Below, in pieces: positions 33,011-42,142 of a DNA stretch of 64,000 nucleotides. This stretch comes from Ornithinibacillus bavariensis (GTDB lineage Bacteria > Bacillota > Bacilli > Bacillales > Amphibacillaceae), in NCBI RefSeq assembly GCF_050433565.1, contig NZ_JBNPWZ010000005.1:124001-188000 (forward strand). The letters run 5' to 3'. The stretch's first letter is position 1; every line of letters starts with the position of its first letter. Below the pieces are notes generated by a model, which saw only the letters and a list, made by a program, of their open reading frames with translations, had not been told where the DNA came from and did no database searches. A program made the position numbers and the translations under genes.

Positions 33011-33041
33011 AATGCCTCCATGTCAAATGGAGGCATTTTCA
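33011..33041 (+). terminator. Terminator after ndk
   Basis: AATGCCTCCAT/ATGGAGGCATT perfect 11-bp stem with a GTCAA loop and a short T tail. Confidence 0.85.
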
Positions 33042-33086
33042 AAGATAAGTATTTTGTTAACAATTTCTCATTAAAGAGGCGTTAAA

Positions 33087-33863
33087 ATGATGAACGATTA
33101 TCAAGTATTCACTGAAAAAGTATATGACAAGCTCAAGATTGATTTAAATCAGTACAAGGAAGCACAGATGAAGCGTAGACTAACCTCGTTGCGAGAGAAA
33201 AGAGGGTATTCAGATTTTGCGTCCTATTTTCATGCAATTTGTGGCGATGAAACTCTATTAAATGAATTTGTTGATAGAATTACTATCAATGTTTCCGAGT
33301 TTTATCGTAATCCTAAAAGATGGGAAGTATTGAAAGATTCGATTTTTCCAATTTTAAAACAGGAGAAAAAAGAACTAACGATTTGGAGTGCTGCCTGTTC
33401 AACGGGAGAGGAACCCTATAGTGTTGCCATATTGCTAAAGGAATACTTTCCAGAGGTTAATGCTACAATCCTTGCAACGGATATAGATGAAAAGGTGTTA
33501 GAAAAAGCTAGACAAGGTGTGTACCATGAACAAGCATTAAGAGAACTACCACAGTCCTTAAAAGCGAAACACTTTAAACAGGATGGCGACATTTTTTCAG
33601 TAAACACAGATATAAAACGGCGAATACGATTTAAAAAACATAATTTACTTGAGGATTCTTATCCGAAAGACGTCGATTTAATAATCTGTCGGAATGTATT
33701 AATTTATTTTACAGATCATGCAAAAGAAAAAATTTATCATCATTTTACAAAATCCCTTGTACAAAATGGTTTTTTATTCGTTGGAAGCACAGAACAAATA
33801 TTTAGTCCAAATAAATATGGGCTGCAATTATTCGATACATTTTTCTATCAAAAGAAGAATTAG
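33087..33863 (+). CDS. cheR: Chemotaxis protein methyltransferase CheR
   Basis: Methylates glutamates of chemoreceptors with SAM. The N-terminal all-helical domain includes YKEAQMKRRLTSLREKRGY, which contacts receptors; the SAM domain has WSAACSTGEEPYSVAILL, ILATDIDEKVLEKARQGVY and ICRNVLIYF. 258 residues. ATG at 33087 (or 33090) after AAAGAGGCG. With the PilZ brake gene this indicates a motile organism. It is followed by its own terminator, so aroC has separate expression. Confidence 0.95.
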   Translation: MMNDYQVFTEKVYDKLKIDLNQYKEAQMKRRLTSLREKRGYSDFASYFHAICGDETLLNEFVDRITINVSEFYRNPKRWEVLKDSIFPILKQEKKELTIWSAACSTGEEPYSVAILLKEYFPEVNATILATDIDEKVLEKARQGVYHEQALRELPQSLKAKHFKQDGDIFSVNTDIKRRIRFKKHNLLEDSYPKDVDLIICRNVLIYFTDHAKEKIYHHFTKSLVQNGFLFVGSTEQIFSPNKYGLQLFDTFFYQKKN

Positions 33864-33865
33864 TT

Positions 33866-33897
33866 AAAATGCTCTAATCGTTTGGGGCATTTTTTTC
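33866..33897 (+). terminator. Terminator after cheR
   Basis: AAATGCTCT/GGGGCATTT stem with G-U pairs, then a run of T. Confidence 0.82.
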
Positions 33898-33955
33898 TAT
33901 TTTGAACGTCAATTGGTTTATAATTAAGAGAGACAAACATTACAGGAGGTAGGCC

Positions 33956-35122
33956 ATGCGATATTTAACAGCGGGTGAATCTCATGGAAAACAATTAACA
34001 ACGATAATCGAAGGGATACCTGCACAATTGCCATTGACAAAAGAAGATATCAATCATTCTCTATTACGTAGACAAAAGGGTTATGGTCGTGGAAAACGGA
34101 TGCAGATTGAAAAAGATTTGGTAGAGATTATGAGTGGAGTACGGCATGGCTATACATTGGGTTCGCCTATTTCATTAGTAATCCATAATGATGACTTTAA
34201 GCATTGGACAGATATCATGGGTGAGGACCCATTAGAAGATAATAAACCACTGAGAAGAGTGGTTACTCGTCCTCGTCCTGGCCATGCAGATTTAAATGGA
34301 GCAATAAAATACGGACATCGTGACATGCGAAATGTACTTGAACGTTCTTCTGCACGTGAAACTGCTGCTAGGGTTGCAGCTGGTGCTGTGGCAAAAACAT
34401 TATTGCATCATCTGGGAATTGAAATATGTGGTTATGTAAAAGAGATTGGTGGAATTCAGGCGGAAGATATGCCTCATCTTACCATCCATGAAAGGCAAAC
34501 CATTTCTGAGGTTTCTCCGGTTCGAACCTTGGATAACATAGCAGAACAAAAGATGATTGATGCGATTGATACCGCCAAAAGGGAAGGAGATTCCTTAGGT
34601 GGTGTAGCTGAAGTTTATGTGACAGGAGTTCCAGCAGGGATTGGTTCCTACGTCCACTATGATCGTAAATTAGATGGACGTATAGCTTCTGCTGTCGTTA
34701 GTATTAATGCCTTTAAAGGAGTAGAATTTGGGATAGGATTTGAAGCCGCCCGTAGACCTGGTAGTATGGTGCATGATGAAATACGTTGGCATGAGACTGA
34801 AGGCTATTATCGGGAAACAAACCGCTTAGGTGGCTTTGAAGGCGGTATGACTACAGGAATGCCTATTGTTGTAAAAGGTGTAATGAAGCCAATACCAACC
34901 TTAATGAAGCCTTTAGAGAGTGTAGATATTGAAACAAAAGAAGTCTTCAAAGCAAGTGTAGAACGCTCAGATGCATGTGCTGTTCCCGCTGCTGCTGTAG
35001 TCATGGAACATGTTGTGGCTATCGAATTAGCGAAAGCGATTCTGGAACAGTTCCCAAATGACCGTTTTCCAATTTTAAAGAAGGCAATTCATGATTATCG
35101 TGAAGAAATAAGGAGATTTTAA
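33956..35122 (+). CDS. aroC: Chorismate synthase
   Basis: FMN-dependent enzyme converting EPSP to chorismate, the last shikimate-pathway step (called aroF in B. subtilis). The 388-residue sequence shows the family blocks MRYLTAGESHGKQLT, GYGRGKRMQIEKD, GHADLNGAIKYGHRDMRNVLERSSARETAARVA and GGMTTGMPIVV. A TATAAT at 33919-33924 is a probable -10. ATG after ACAGGAGGTAGG. It overlaps aroB by one base (TAATG). Next genes are aroB and aroA with no aroH, trp, hisC or tyrA in between. Confidence 0.97.
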   Translation: MRYLTAGESHGKQLTTIIEGIPAQLPLTKEDINHSLLRRQKGYGRGKRMQIEKDLVEIMSGVRHGYTLGSPISLVIHNDDFKHWTDIMGEDPLEDNKPLRRVVTRPRPGHADLNGAIKYGHRDMRNVLERSSARETAARVAAGAVAKTLLHHLGIEICGYVKEIGGIQAEDMPHLTIHERQTISEVSPVRTLDNIAEQKMIDAIDTAKREGDSLGGVAEVYVTGVPAGIGSYVHYDRKLDGRIASAVVSINAFKGVEFGIGFEAARRPGSMVHDEIRWHETEGYYRETNRLGGFEGGMTTGMPIVVKGVMKPIPTLMKPLESVDIETKEVFKASVERSDACAVPAAAVVMEHVVAIELAKAILEQFPNDRFPILKKAIHDYREEIRRF

Positions 35123-36198
35123 TGGAACGTTTAGTTGTAAATTCTTCTCTGCAATCTTATACGATTTATATGGAGGAGAAGAGTCGTTTTAAAATACCGA
35201 AGCTTCTAAAGAAGGAATATTCCTCTATCCTTATCATTACAGATACGAATGTGGCTAAGCTGTATTCGAATGATATTGTTTCAAGCTTTCCACATGACAA
35301 AGTGTATGTGGTAGTAGTAGATGCGGGGGAACAAACGAAAAGTCTAGATACATTTTATTATCTTCATACAAAAGCAATTGAATACGGACTGGATCGAGAG
35401 TCCTTAATCATTGCGCTTGGTGGAGGGGTTATTGGTGACTTAGCTGGATTTGTGGCAGCTACGTTTATGCGAGGAATCGATTATGTTCAAATGCCGACAA
35501 CCATTCTAGCTCATGACAGTAGTGTAGGTGGAAAAGTTGCCATTAATCATGAGAAAGGCAAGAATTTGATCGGAAGTTTTTATCCGCCAATCCTTGTTTT
35601 GTATGATACAGATACATTGAAAACATTACCAGCGAGAGAAGTACGTTCAGGCTTTGCTGAAATTATTAAAGAAGCGATGCTCGCTGATAGCGATCTGTTT
35701 GACCGGTTAATGTCCGTGTCTCTAGAGGGTTTGACATTAGAGGCATTAAATCGGTTTATCTATTCTGGACTTCAAATAAAAATAAAATTAGTGGAAGCGG
35801 ATGAAAAAGAAACAGGGAATAGAAAGTTTTTGAACCTTGGCCACACATTAGGACATGCACTAGAGGCAAAGCTTGGGTATGGTGTCTTAACACACGGAGA
35901 AGCAGTTGCTATTGGGCTATTATTTATGATTTATGTTAGTGAGCGAGAATTGGGAGCAAGTTTACCAACGGAAACATTAATAAAGTGGTTTAAAAAGAAC
36001 GGGTATATAAATCCTCTTACACTTGATATGGTAGATGAGTTAGTAGAAATAATCATGCATGATAAGAAAACAGTTAATCAAAAAATACAAATGATATTAT
36101 TAAGAAATTTAGCTGGGCCTATTATTCAACCACTAGAAGCTAAGAAACTTAAAAGCTATCTTCAAGGATTTATAGTGGATGGAATCTCAAAGAGGTGA
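35122..36198 (+). CDS. aroB: 3-dehydroquinate synthase
   Basis: NAD- and metal-dependent enzyme making 3-dehydroquinate from DAHP. Signatures: DAGEQTKSL, GGGVIGDLAGFVAATFMRGIDY, SSVGGKVAINHEKGKNLIGSFYPP, and the zinc-binding NLGHTLGHALEAKLGYGVLTHGEAVAIG. 358 residues, normal. Starts inside the aroC stop (one-base overlap), with AGGAGA upstream; aroA begins four bases after its stop. Confidence 0.96.
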   Translation: MERLVVNSSLQSYTIYMEEKSRFKIPKLLKKEYSSILIITDTNVAKLYSNDIVSSFPHDKVYVVVVDAGEQTKSLDTFYYLHTKAIEYGLDRESLIIALGGGVIGDLAGFVAATFMRGIDYVQMPTTILAHDSSVGGKVAINHEKGKNLIGSFYPPILVLYDTDTLKTLPAREVRSGFAEIIKEAMLADSDLFDRLMSVSLEGLTLEALNRFIYSGLQIKIKLVEADEKETGNRKFLNLGHTLGHALEAKLGYGVLTHGEAVAIGLLFMIYVSERELGASLPTETLIKWFKKNGYINPLTLDMVDELVEIIMHDKKTVNQKIQMILLRNLAGPIIQPLEAKKLKSYLQGFIVDGISKR

Positions 36199-36202
36199 TG
36201 TG

Positions 36203-37501
36203 GTGGAAGCATTAATGTATAAAAGGAAATACTTAATAAAGGGAGAACTTCAAGTCCCAGGTGATAAATCTATCTCACATCGTGCAGTTATTTTAGGATC
36301 AATTGCGAACGGTAGAACTGAAATAGTAAATTTCTTAGATAGTGAGGATTGTATGCGTACCGTTGAAGCCTTTCGCTTGATGGGAGTATCTATACAAAAG
36401 AACGACAATGTATTAATAATTGATGGCAAAGGACTACATGGGTTAGTTGAACCGACAATGCCACTTTATTTTGGAAATTCAGGTACGACTGCAAGACTTA
36501 TGCTTGGTTTGTTATCGGGATTACCGTTTTCAACCCTCGTTTATGGAGATAAGTCGTTAACGAAACGGCCAATGGAAAGAGTAATAAAGCCATTACAACA
36601 AATGGGTGTACAGACTATAGGAAGAAAGGAATCGAATTATCTACCATTAGCGTTAAGAGGTGGTAGCTTAACAGGGATTACGTATAATATTCCAGTTAAA
36701 AGTGCACAGGTTAAATCTGCATTGTTGCTCGCAGGTTTACTAGCAAATGGGAAGACAACTGTAATTGAACAAGGACAAACAAGGAACCACTCTGAAAATA
36801 TGCTAAAAGCATTTGGTGCTTCCATAGAAGTAGAAGACAATATGATTACAATTGATTCAAGTATGTCCCTAAAAGCCACGGATGTTTATATACCAGGTGA
36901 TATTTCATCTGCAGCATTTTTATTGGCTGCTGCAGCAATAATACCTGGAAGTAATTTGGTAATTAAAAATGTCGGATTAAATGAAACGAGAACTGGATTT
37001 TTAGATGTATTAACAAATATGGGTGGTCTATACACCCTTTCAAATATTCGAGATAGTGGTGGAGAAACAATTGGAGATATCTCAATTACTTATAATGAAT
37101 TAACAGGAACTGTGATTTCAGGAGAAATTGTTCCAAGGCTAATTGATGAAATACCTATAATTGCCTTGCTAGCTACGCAAGCAAAGGGAAAAACAATCAT
37201 CAAGGATGCGAGTGAATTACGTGTAAAGGAAACGGATCGAATTCATGCTGTCGTAGATGTGTTAACTAAGTTAGGTGCAAACATAGTCGAAACGAAGGAT
37301 GGCATGGAGATTGTAGGAGGAACGAACTTAACTGGGGGTACAGTATCTTCATATGATGATCATCGAATAGCTATGATGATAGTGATCGCTTCGTTAGTTA
37401 CCACGGATATTGTTAAGGTGGATGAATTACAATCTATTGCTATTTCCTACCCTCGTTTTATGCAAGATTTAGAATCTGTATTAAGAAAATATGTAGTATG
37501 A
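36203..37501 (+). CDS. aroA: 3-phosphoshikimate 1-carboxyvinyltransferase (EPSP synthase)
   Basis: Adds enolpyruvyl from PEP to shikimate 3-phosphate (aroE in B. subtilis). Key segments: VPGDKSISHRAVILGS (PEP site lysine), FGNSGTTARLMLGLLSG, SLTKRPMERVIKPLQQMG, LRVKETDRIHAV and SYDDHRIAMM. The ribosome site AGAGGTGA (36191-36198) best fits GTG at 36203, giving 432 residues; ATG 36215 is an alternative four codons later and ATG 36179 lies inside aroB. In B. subtilis it is the last gene of a large trp/his/tyr supraoperon; here it directly follows aroB. Confidence 0.95.
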   Translation: MEALMYKRKYLIKGELQVPGDKSISHRAVILGSIANGRTEIVNFLDSEDCMRTVEAFRLMGVSIQKNDNVLIIDGKGLHGLVEPTMPLYFGNSGTTARLMLGLLSGLPFSTLVYGDKSLTKRPMERVIKPLQQMGVQTIGRKESNYLPLALRGGSLTGITYNIPVKSAQVKSALLLAGLLANGKTTVIEQGQTRNHSENMLKAFGASIEVEDNMITIDSSMSLKATDVYIPGDISSAAFLLAAAAIIPGSNLVIKNVGLNETRTGFLDVLTNMGGLYTLSNIRDSGGETIGDISITYNELTGTVISGEIVPRLIDEIPIIALLATQAKGKTIIKDASELRVKETDRIHAVVDVLTKLGANIVETKDGMEIVGGTNLTGGTVSSYDDHRIAMMIVIASLVTTDIVKVDELQSIAISYPRFMQDLESVLRKYVV

Positions 37502-37528
37502 ATTTCTGAAGGAAAGGGCTAGAGTCAC

Positions 37529-38776
37529 GTGAATATTTTACGAGAAGCTGAGAAATTAATGGAAAAAGATCAAGTAGAACAAGCGATGGAGCTTATCCAA
37601 GGTCATATGGAAAAAGCCACTGACGAAGAATTATATTCTTTCGCTGAGTTCTATATGCAATGGGGATTTTTGATTGAAGCAGAGGAAATTTTCAAGCAAT
37701 TGTTAGTGAAATATCCAGAAGAGACGGAGATTAAATTATTATTGACGGATATTTATATCGAGCAAGAAAAAGATGAAGTAGCAATAGATTTATTGAACTC
37801 CATTCCGGAGGAGGATGAATCTTATTTACAGGTTCTCGTTGCCTTGGCAGACCTCTATCAAGCTCAAGCATTGTTTGAAGTAGCTGAACAGAAGCTACTG
37901 AAAGCAAAAGAGTTAAACCCTGAAGAACCTATTATTGACTTGGCCTTAGGAGAACTTTATTATTCGTTGGGAGATTACAAGCGTGCAATTACGTTTTATG
38001 AAAAAACAATGAAAGTAGATATTCCGAATATCCCTATTCATGAACGTCTTGCTGAGTCATATGCAAATGTTGGAGAATATGAACTAGCTTTGAACTTTTA
38101 TGAGAAATCTGATAGTAATAATCCAGATTTTTTATATCGATATGGTTTTACAGCTCATCAAGCAGACAGAATGGATATCGCTATCAATGTATGGAAGAAA
38201 TTGCTTCAGGAGGATCCTGATTATCATACTGCTTATCTAAAATTGGCAAAGGCATATGAAAGCGAGGAAATGGTACAGGAAGCTTATGATACTGCTAAAG
38301 CAGGTGTTAAAAAAGATGAGTTTAATAAAGAATTGTACTTTGTCGCTGGACATTTAGCACATCAATTAGGTTTAGAAGAAGAAAGCGAAAAGCTTATACG
38401 AGAGGCGATTACCTTAGACTCAGATTATAAGGAAGCTGTCCTGTTTCTTGTTGAATTGTTAAAGGAACAGGAACAATATGAAAAAATTATTGATTTAATT
38501 ATCAATGTAAAAGATACTGGTGGAGACGATCCTATTTATGACTGGGAGTTAGCACGTGCATTTCGTGAATCAGAATCATATAATGATGCATTAAACAGCT
38601 ATCAGGATGCATATAATAGCTTACAACACGATAGCGACTTTTTAAAAGAATATGGATACTTCTTAACTGAAGAAGGGAGGATACAAGAAGCTGTTCAAGT
38701 ATTTGAAGCATATTTAGTTCAAGATCCCCAAGATGATGAAGTCTTAGAATATGTACTGCGATTAAAAGAGATGTAA
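37529..38776 (+). CDS. ypiA: TPR-repeat protein YpiA
   Basis: A 415-residue soluble protein made of about ten tetratricopeptide-type helical hairpins (for example LYSFAEFYMQWGFLIEAEEIFKQLLVKYPE and IDLALGELYYSLGDYKRAITFYEKTMKVD), likely a protein-interaction scaffold. Position after the EPSP synthase gene and before ypiB matches B. subtilis ypiA. The start is GTG at 37529 after GAAGGAAAGGG. Function unknown. Confidence 0.88.
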   Translation: MNILREAEKLMEKDQVEQAMELIQGHMEKATDEELYSFAEFYMQWGFLIEAEEIFKQLLVKYPEETEIKLLLTDIYIEQEKDEVAIDLLNSIPEEDESYLQVLVALADLYQAQALFEVAEQKLLKAKELNPEEPIIDLALGELYYSLGDYKRAITFYEKTMKVDIPNIPIHERLAESYANVGEYELALNFYEKSDSNNPDFLYRYGFTAHQADRMDIAINVWKKLLQEDPDYHTAYLKLAKAYESEEMVQEAYDTAKAGVKKDEFNKELYFVAGHLAHQLGLEEESEKLIREAITLDSDYKEAVLFLVELLKEQEQYEKIIDLIINVKDTGGDDPIYDWELARAFRESESYNDALNSYQDAYNSLQHDSDFLKEYGYFLTEEGRIQEAVQVFEAYLVQDPQDDEVLEYVLRLKEM

Positions 38777-38808
38777 AATGATCCATAGGGGAGGAGGTAC
38801 CAGGTTCC

Positions 38809-39384
38809 ATGCAAACTCCTGTTTCCGCAAAAGACAAAAAGAAATTTCTACAATGGTTTCTAAGTAATTATCAATTAAAAAAGCGAGAAAGTGTATGGAT
38901 TCTTAATTACTTAATTAATCATCATGAGATTTTAGAGAATGTCCATTTCGTGCATGATGCTAAATTCTGTCTAAGAAGTGTTATTATTACTAGTCAGTGT
39001 TCTAAAGAAGTACCATTTCGGTTTTATAAAAATCATCTTGTTACTACTGACGCAGAAAAGGCATTTCATGATATTCGCTTAAATCAGCATGAGTCCTTAT
39101 ATATTCAATTAAATTTTGATAAATCGAATCAAAATCATATGTATGCTGCAGTGCTAGAAGAAAACCCTTTTGTACCAGATGAATATGTAATAACGCAGCA
39201 AGACAGAGAAAATGCTGATTTCTTACTTGAAAATTCCTTATATGAATTTAAGAAGAAACAATTATTACAACGAATTGATCAATCTCTTGATGAGCAAGAC
39301 CGTGATAAATTTCATCAGCTAGTAGAAGAATTACAAGTGTTAGAGGAAAAAATGCTGAATCAACCTAGCTTACAGGAGCATTAG
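38809..39384 (+). CDS. ypiB: YpiB, UPF0302 family with IDEAL domain
   Basis: A 191-residue soluble protein. The N-terminal ~135 residues are the UPF0302 domain (KKKFLQWFLSNYQLKKRESVWILNYLINHHEILENVHFV). The C-terminal ~40 residues are an IDEAL domain (LYEFKKKQLLQRIDQSLDEQDRDKFHQLVEEL), named for its conserved residues. The ATG at 38809 lies about 11 bases after GGAGGAGGT, slightly long spacing. In B. subtilis the ypiA-ypiB-ypiF genes precede qcrABC; role unknown. Confidence 0.88.
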   Translation: MQTPVSAKDKKKFLQWFLSNYQLKKRESVWILNYLINHHEILENVHFVHDAKFCLRSVIITSQCSKEVPFRFYKNHLVTTDAEKAFHDIRLNQHESLYIQLNFDKSNQNHMYAAVLEENPFVPDEYVITQQDRENADFLLENSLYEFKKKQLLQRIDQSLDEQDRDKFHQLVEELQVLEEKMLNQPSLQEH

Positions 39385-39475
39385 GTTGATTTTTTTTGAA
39401 CATAAAAGTAAGATTTACAAAGGAAATAATAATTTATTTATTTTGGGTACATACTATAGGAAGGTGGCTACATAT

Positions 39476-39934
39476 ATGCTTTGGACAAAACAAGATATGC
39501 AGGTATATATAAAGCAAAAAGAATATATAGACACTGCTATCATACCGATCATTCCTTTTCAATTATCCCATGAGAACGATATGGATAAAAGCACCTCTAA
39601 GCGTGAGGTTTTATCCATATTTGCTACTGTAATTGAAAAAGAACTTTCCGGCCGGGTATTATTAATACCAAACTATTATTATTTAGAATATGGTGATAAA
39701 GCACAAGAAGTGGATCGATTAAATAGGTGGACAGAGGAAATTCAAAAGCAGCCCTTTAAACATGTTTTTATAGTAACATTTGATTCTAGCTGGAAGAAAT
39801 TTGAGAAGGAACTTGAAGCAAATCTATTGTGGTTACCTGGATTCCAAGCAGACGATCTTTATGATGGAAAAACACAGCAGCTGATTCAGGGACAGGTTCA
39901 AGATGTTGTAGAATTAATACGGAGCTATTGGTAA
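39476..39934 (+). CDS. ypiF: YpiF, DUF2487 family protein
   Basis: A 152-residue soluble protein with the DUF2487 features KEYIDTAIIPIIPFQL, LSGRVLLIPNYYYLE, and FKHVFIVTFDSSWKKFEKELEANLLWLPGF. The frame is open from 39386, but I start at ATG 39476 because AGGAAGGTGG lies just upstream and the family begins at this tryptophan-containing MLWT. It precedes the qcr promoter by about 40 bases, as in B. subtilis. Function unknown. Confidence 0.86.
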   Translation: MLWTKQDMQVYIKQKEYIDTAIIPIIPFQLSHENDMDKSTSKREVLSIFATVIEKELSGRVLLIPNYYYLEYGDKAQEVDRLNRWTEEIQKQPFKHVFIVTFDSSWKKFEKELEANLLWLPGFQADDLYDGKTQQLIQGQVQDVVELIRSYW

Positions 39935-39977
39935 CAGAGGTAAAAAGTGAATTTTTTGGAACAAATATGGATATTTA

Positions 39978-40006
39978 TTGACCGAGTTGATAGTTTACGC
40001 TATCAT
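39978..40006 (+). promoter_or_regulatory. Sigma-A promoter of the qcrABC operon
   Basis: TTGACC (39978-39983), 17-bp spacer, TATCAT (40001-40006), 66 bases before qcrA. A strong match. Confidence 0.8.
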
Positions 40007-40072
40007 GGTAATGTCCTAGTAATATAATTAAAATTTTATTGTCCGTGATTATCGTGAAGAGGGGGGAAAATC

Positions 40073-40585
40073 ATGAGTGAAGATAAGCAACAAGTGTCCC
40101 GTCGTCAATTTCTTAATTATACGCTTACAGGTGTAGGTGGATTTATGGCTGCAGGTATACTTGCACCAATGCTTAGAATGGCAATTGACCCTGTGTTAAA
40201 ACCATCTAAATCTGGTGAATTTGTAAATGTTGGTCTTGCAGTTGAAGATATTACAACAACACCACAGCGTATCGATTGGAAAGTTGATCAGGTTGATGGA
40301 TGGTATGAATCAAAAGTTGGTAGAACTGCGTGGGTATACAAGGATGAAAATGGAGATATTATAGCCCTTTCCCCAATTTGTAAGCATTTAGGTTGTGTGG
40401 TGTCATGGGAAGGAAGCGAACAATTTCCGAATCAATTCTATTGCCCATGTCATGATGGACGTTACACAAAAGATGGTGTCAATGTTCCAAATACACCACC
40501 AACAGCACCACTAGATACTTACCAACAAAAAGTGGAAAATGGCATGTTATATTTAGGAAAAGCAGTACCTAGAAAGGGGGCGTAA
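40073..40585 (+). CDS. qcrA: Menaquinol:cytochrome c oxidoreductase, Rieske iron-sulfur subunit
   Basis: Rieske subunit of the bc complex that oxidises menaquinol and passes electrons to cytochrome c. The N terminus RRQFLNYTLTGVGGFMAAG is a twin-arginine-like signal anchor. The [2Fe-2S] ligands are Cys103 and His105 (CKHLGC) and Cys124 and His127 (CPCHDG); Cys108 and Cys126 can form the structural disulfide. 170 residues. ATG after GAGGGGGGAAA. First gene of qcrABC. Confidence 0.97.
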   Translation: MSEDKQQVSRRQFLNYTLTGVGGFMAAGILAPMLRMAIDPVLKPSKSGEFVNVGLAVEDITTTPQRIDWKVDQVDGWYESKVGRTAWVYKDENGDIIALSPICKHLGCVVSWEGSEQFPNQFYCPCHDGRYTKDGVNVPNTPPTAPLDTYQQKVENGMLYLGKAVPRKGA

Positions 40586-40591
40586 TAATTC

Positions 40592-41266
40592 ATGCTACAA
40601 AAAATTTATGATTGGATTGATGAGCGAATTGATATTACGCCAATCTGGCGGGATATTGCTGACCATGAGGTGCCAGAACATGTAAACCCAGCTCATCACT
40701 TTTCAGCATTTGTTTACTGTTTTGGGGGTTTAACATTCTTCGTTGTAGTAATCCAAATTTTATCTGGTATGTTTCTAACGATGTATTATGTACCAGATAT
40801 TGAAAACGCTTGGAAATCAGTTTATTATTTACAAACAGAAGTTGCACATGGTCAAATAGTTCGTGGTATGCACCACTGGGGCGCTAGTGTTGTTATCGTC
40901 ATGCTTTTATTACATACTTTACGCGTATTCTTCCAAGGAGCATATAAGAAGCCTCGTGAGCTTAACTGGATGGTTGGGGTTCTAATCTTCTTTGTCATGC
41001 TTGGATTAGGATTTACAGGTTACTTACTACCGTGGGACAACAAAGCATATTTTGCAACACAGGTTGGTTTAGAAATTGCCGATCAAGTTCCACTTATCGG
41101 ACCAGAGCTGAAAACCTTATTAGCTGGGGATCCTGATATAGTAGGTGCACAAACATTAACGCGTTTCTTTGCAATACACGTATTTTTCTTACCAGGTGCG
41201 TTGTTTGCACTACTTGCAGTTCACTTTATCTTAATTCGCAGACAAGGTATATCAGGGCCACTATAA
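40592..41266 (+). CDS. qcrB: Menaquinol:cytochrome c oxidoreductase, cytochrome b subunit
   Basis: Cytochrome b6-type membrane subunit with two b haems plus a covalently held c-type haem in this class. Four helices are visible in 224 residues. Haem-ligand histidines lie in GMHHWGASVVIVMLLLHTLRVF (His94 and His108, 14 apart) and in the later FFAIHVFFLPGALFALLAVHF. The Cys near residue 43 (FVYCFGG) fits the covalent haem site of b6-type proteins. ATG after AAAGGGGGCG; 6 bp after qcrA, 16 bp before qcrC. Confidence 0.96.
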   Translation: MLQKIYDWIDERIDITPIWRDIADHEVPEHVNPAHHFSAFVYCFGGLTFFVVVIQILSGMFLTMYYVPDIENAWKSVYYLQTEVAHGQIVRGMHHWGASVVIVMLLLHTLRVFFQGAYKKPRELNWMVGVLIFFVMLGLGFTGYLLPWDNKAYFATQVGLEIADQVPLIGPELKTLLAGDPDIVGAQTLTRFFAIHVFFLPGALFALLAVHFILIRRQGISGPL

Positions 41267-41282
41267 AAAGGAGGGGAAAGCT

Positions 41283-42059
41283 ATGCATAGAGGTAAAGGT
41301 ATGAAATTTGTCGGAGACTCTCGTGTTTCCGCAGAACGTAAAGCATCACAAATACCAAAAGATTATTCAGAGTATCCTGGCAGAACCGAAGCTTTCTGGC
41401 CTAACTTTTTATTAAAAGAGTGGTTAGCTGGAGCTGTATTTTTAATAGGGTTTTTATGCTTAACTTTAGCACATCCATCTCCTCTTGAAGGAATGGCAGA
41501 CCCTACAAATGCATCTTATATCCCATTACCTGACTGGTATTTCTTGTTCTTATACGAGTTGCTTAAATATGAATTCGCTAGTGGAGATTTTATTCTGATT
41601 GGTATTCTTGCAATTCCAGGGCTAGCATTTGGAGCTTTATTACTTGCTCCATTTTTAGACAAAGGCCCAGGCCGCAGACCACATCAACGTCCAATTGCAG
41701 TTATCATGATGCTATTAGCATTAATCTCTGTTATCTGGTTAACTTGGACATCTGCAGAGCATGTTAATTGGGAAGAACGTGCTGAAATGAATAAACCAAT
41801 TCCGCCTAGCAACATTGAAATTAATCAAGAAGATCCAGGATATGCAGTATATGAGGCTAACTGTATGGGCTGTCATGGAGACGCTTTACAAGGGGTTTCT
41901 GCTCCTCCTTTAATCGGTACGGAGCATACTGCTGAAGAGATTGCGAAGATTGCTAGAGAGGGTATTAATACAATGCCAGCAAATATCTTCAAGGGTACTG
42001 ATGAAGAGCTCGATCAGCTTGTGAAATTTATAATGTCTGTAAATGAACAAGCCGAATAA
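41283..42059 (+). CDS. qcrC: Menaquinol:cytochrome c oxidoreductase, subunit IV/cytochrome c fusion
   Basis: Fusion typical of Bacillus: residues ~1-165 correspond to subunit IV of b6f-type complexes with three helices (PDWYFLFLYELLKYEF is the quinol-site segment), and ~170-258 form a cytochrome c domain with the haem-attachment motif Cys194-Met-Gly-Cys197-His198 and a distal Met in INTMPAN. The ATG follows GGAGGGG. Haem attachment would need ResBC, encoded at the left end of the window. Confidence 0.96.
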   Translation: MHRGKGMKFVGDSRVSAERKASQIPKDYSEYPGRTEAFWPNFLLKEWLAGAVFLIGFLCLTLAHPSPLEGMADPTNASYIPLPDWYFLFLYELLKYEFASGDFILIGILAIPGLAFGALLLAPFLDKGPGRRPHQRPIAVIMMLLALISVIWLTWTSAEHVNWEERAEMNKPIPPSNIEINQEDPGYAVYEANCMGCHGDALQGVSAPPLIGTEHTAEEIAKIAREGINTMPANIFKGTDEELDQLVKFIMSVNEQAE

Positions 42060-42070
42060 AATGTAATTTA

Positions 42071-42110
42071 AAAAAGCACCTTTGCCTTTCATGGTAAGGG
42101 TGCTTTTTAT
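42071..42110 (+). terminator. Terminator of the qcr operon
   Basis: Long imperfect stem beginning AAAAAGCACC and ending GGGTGCTTTTT with T-rich tail. Confidence 0.88.
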
Positions 42111-42142
42111 TCCATTTGATTGTATAAAAGGAGGTAGGTTGA

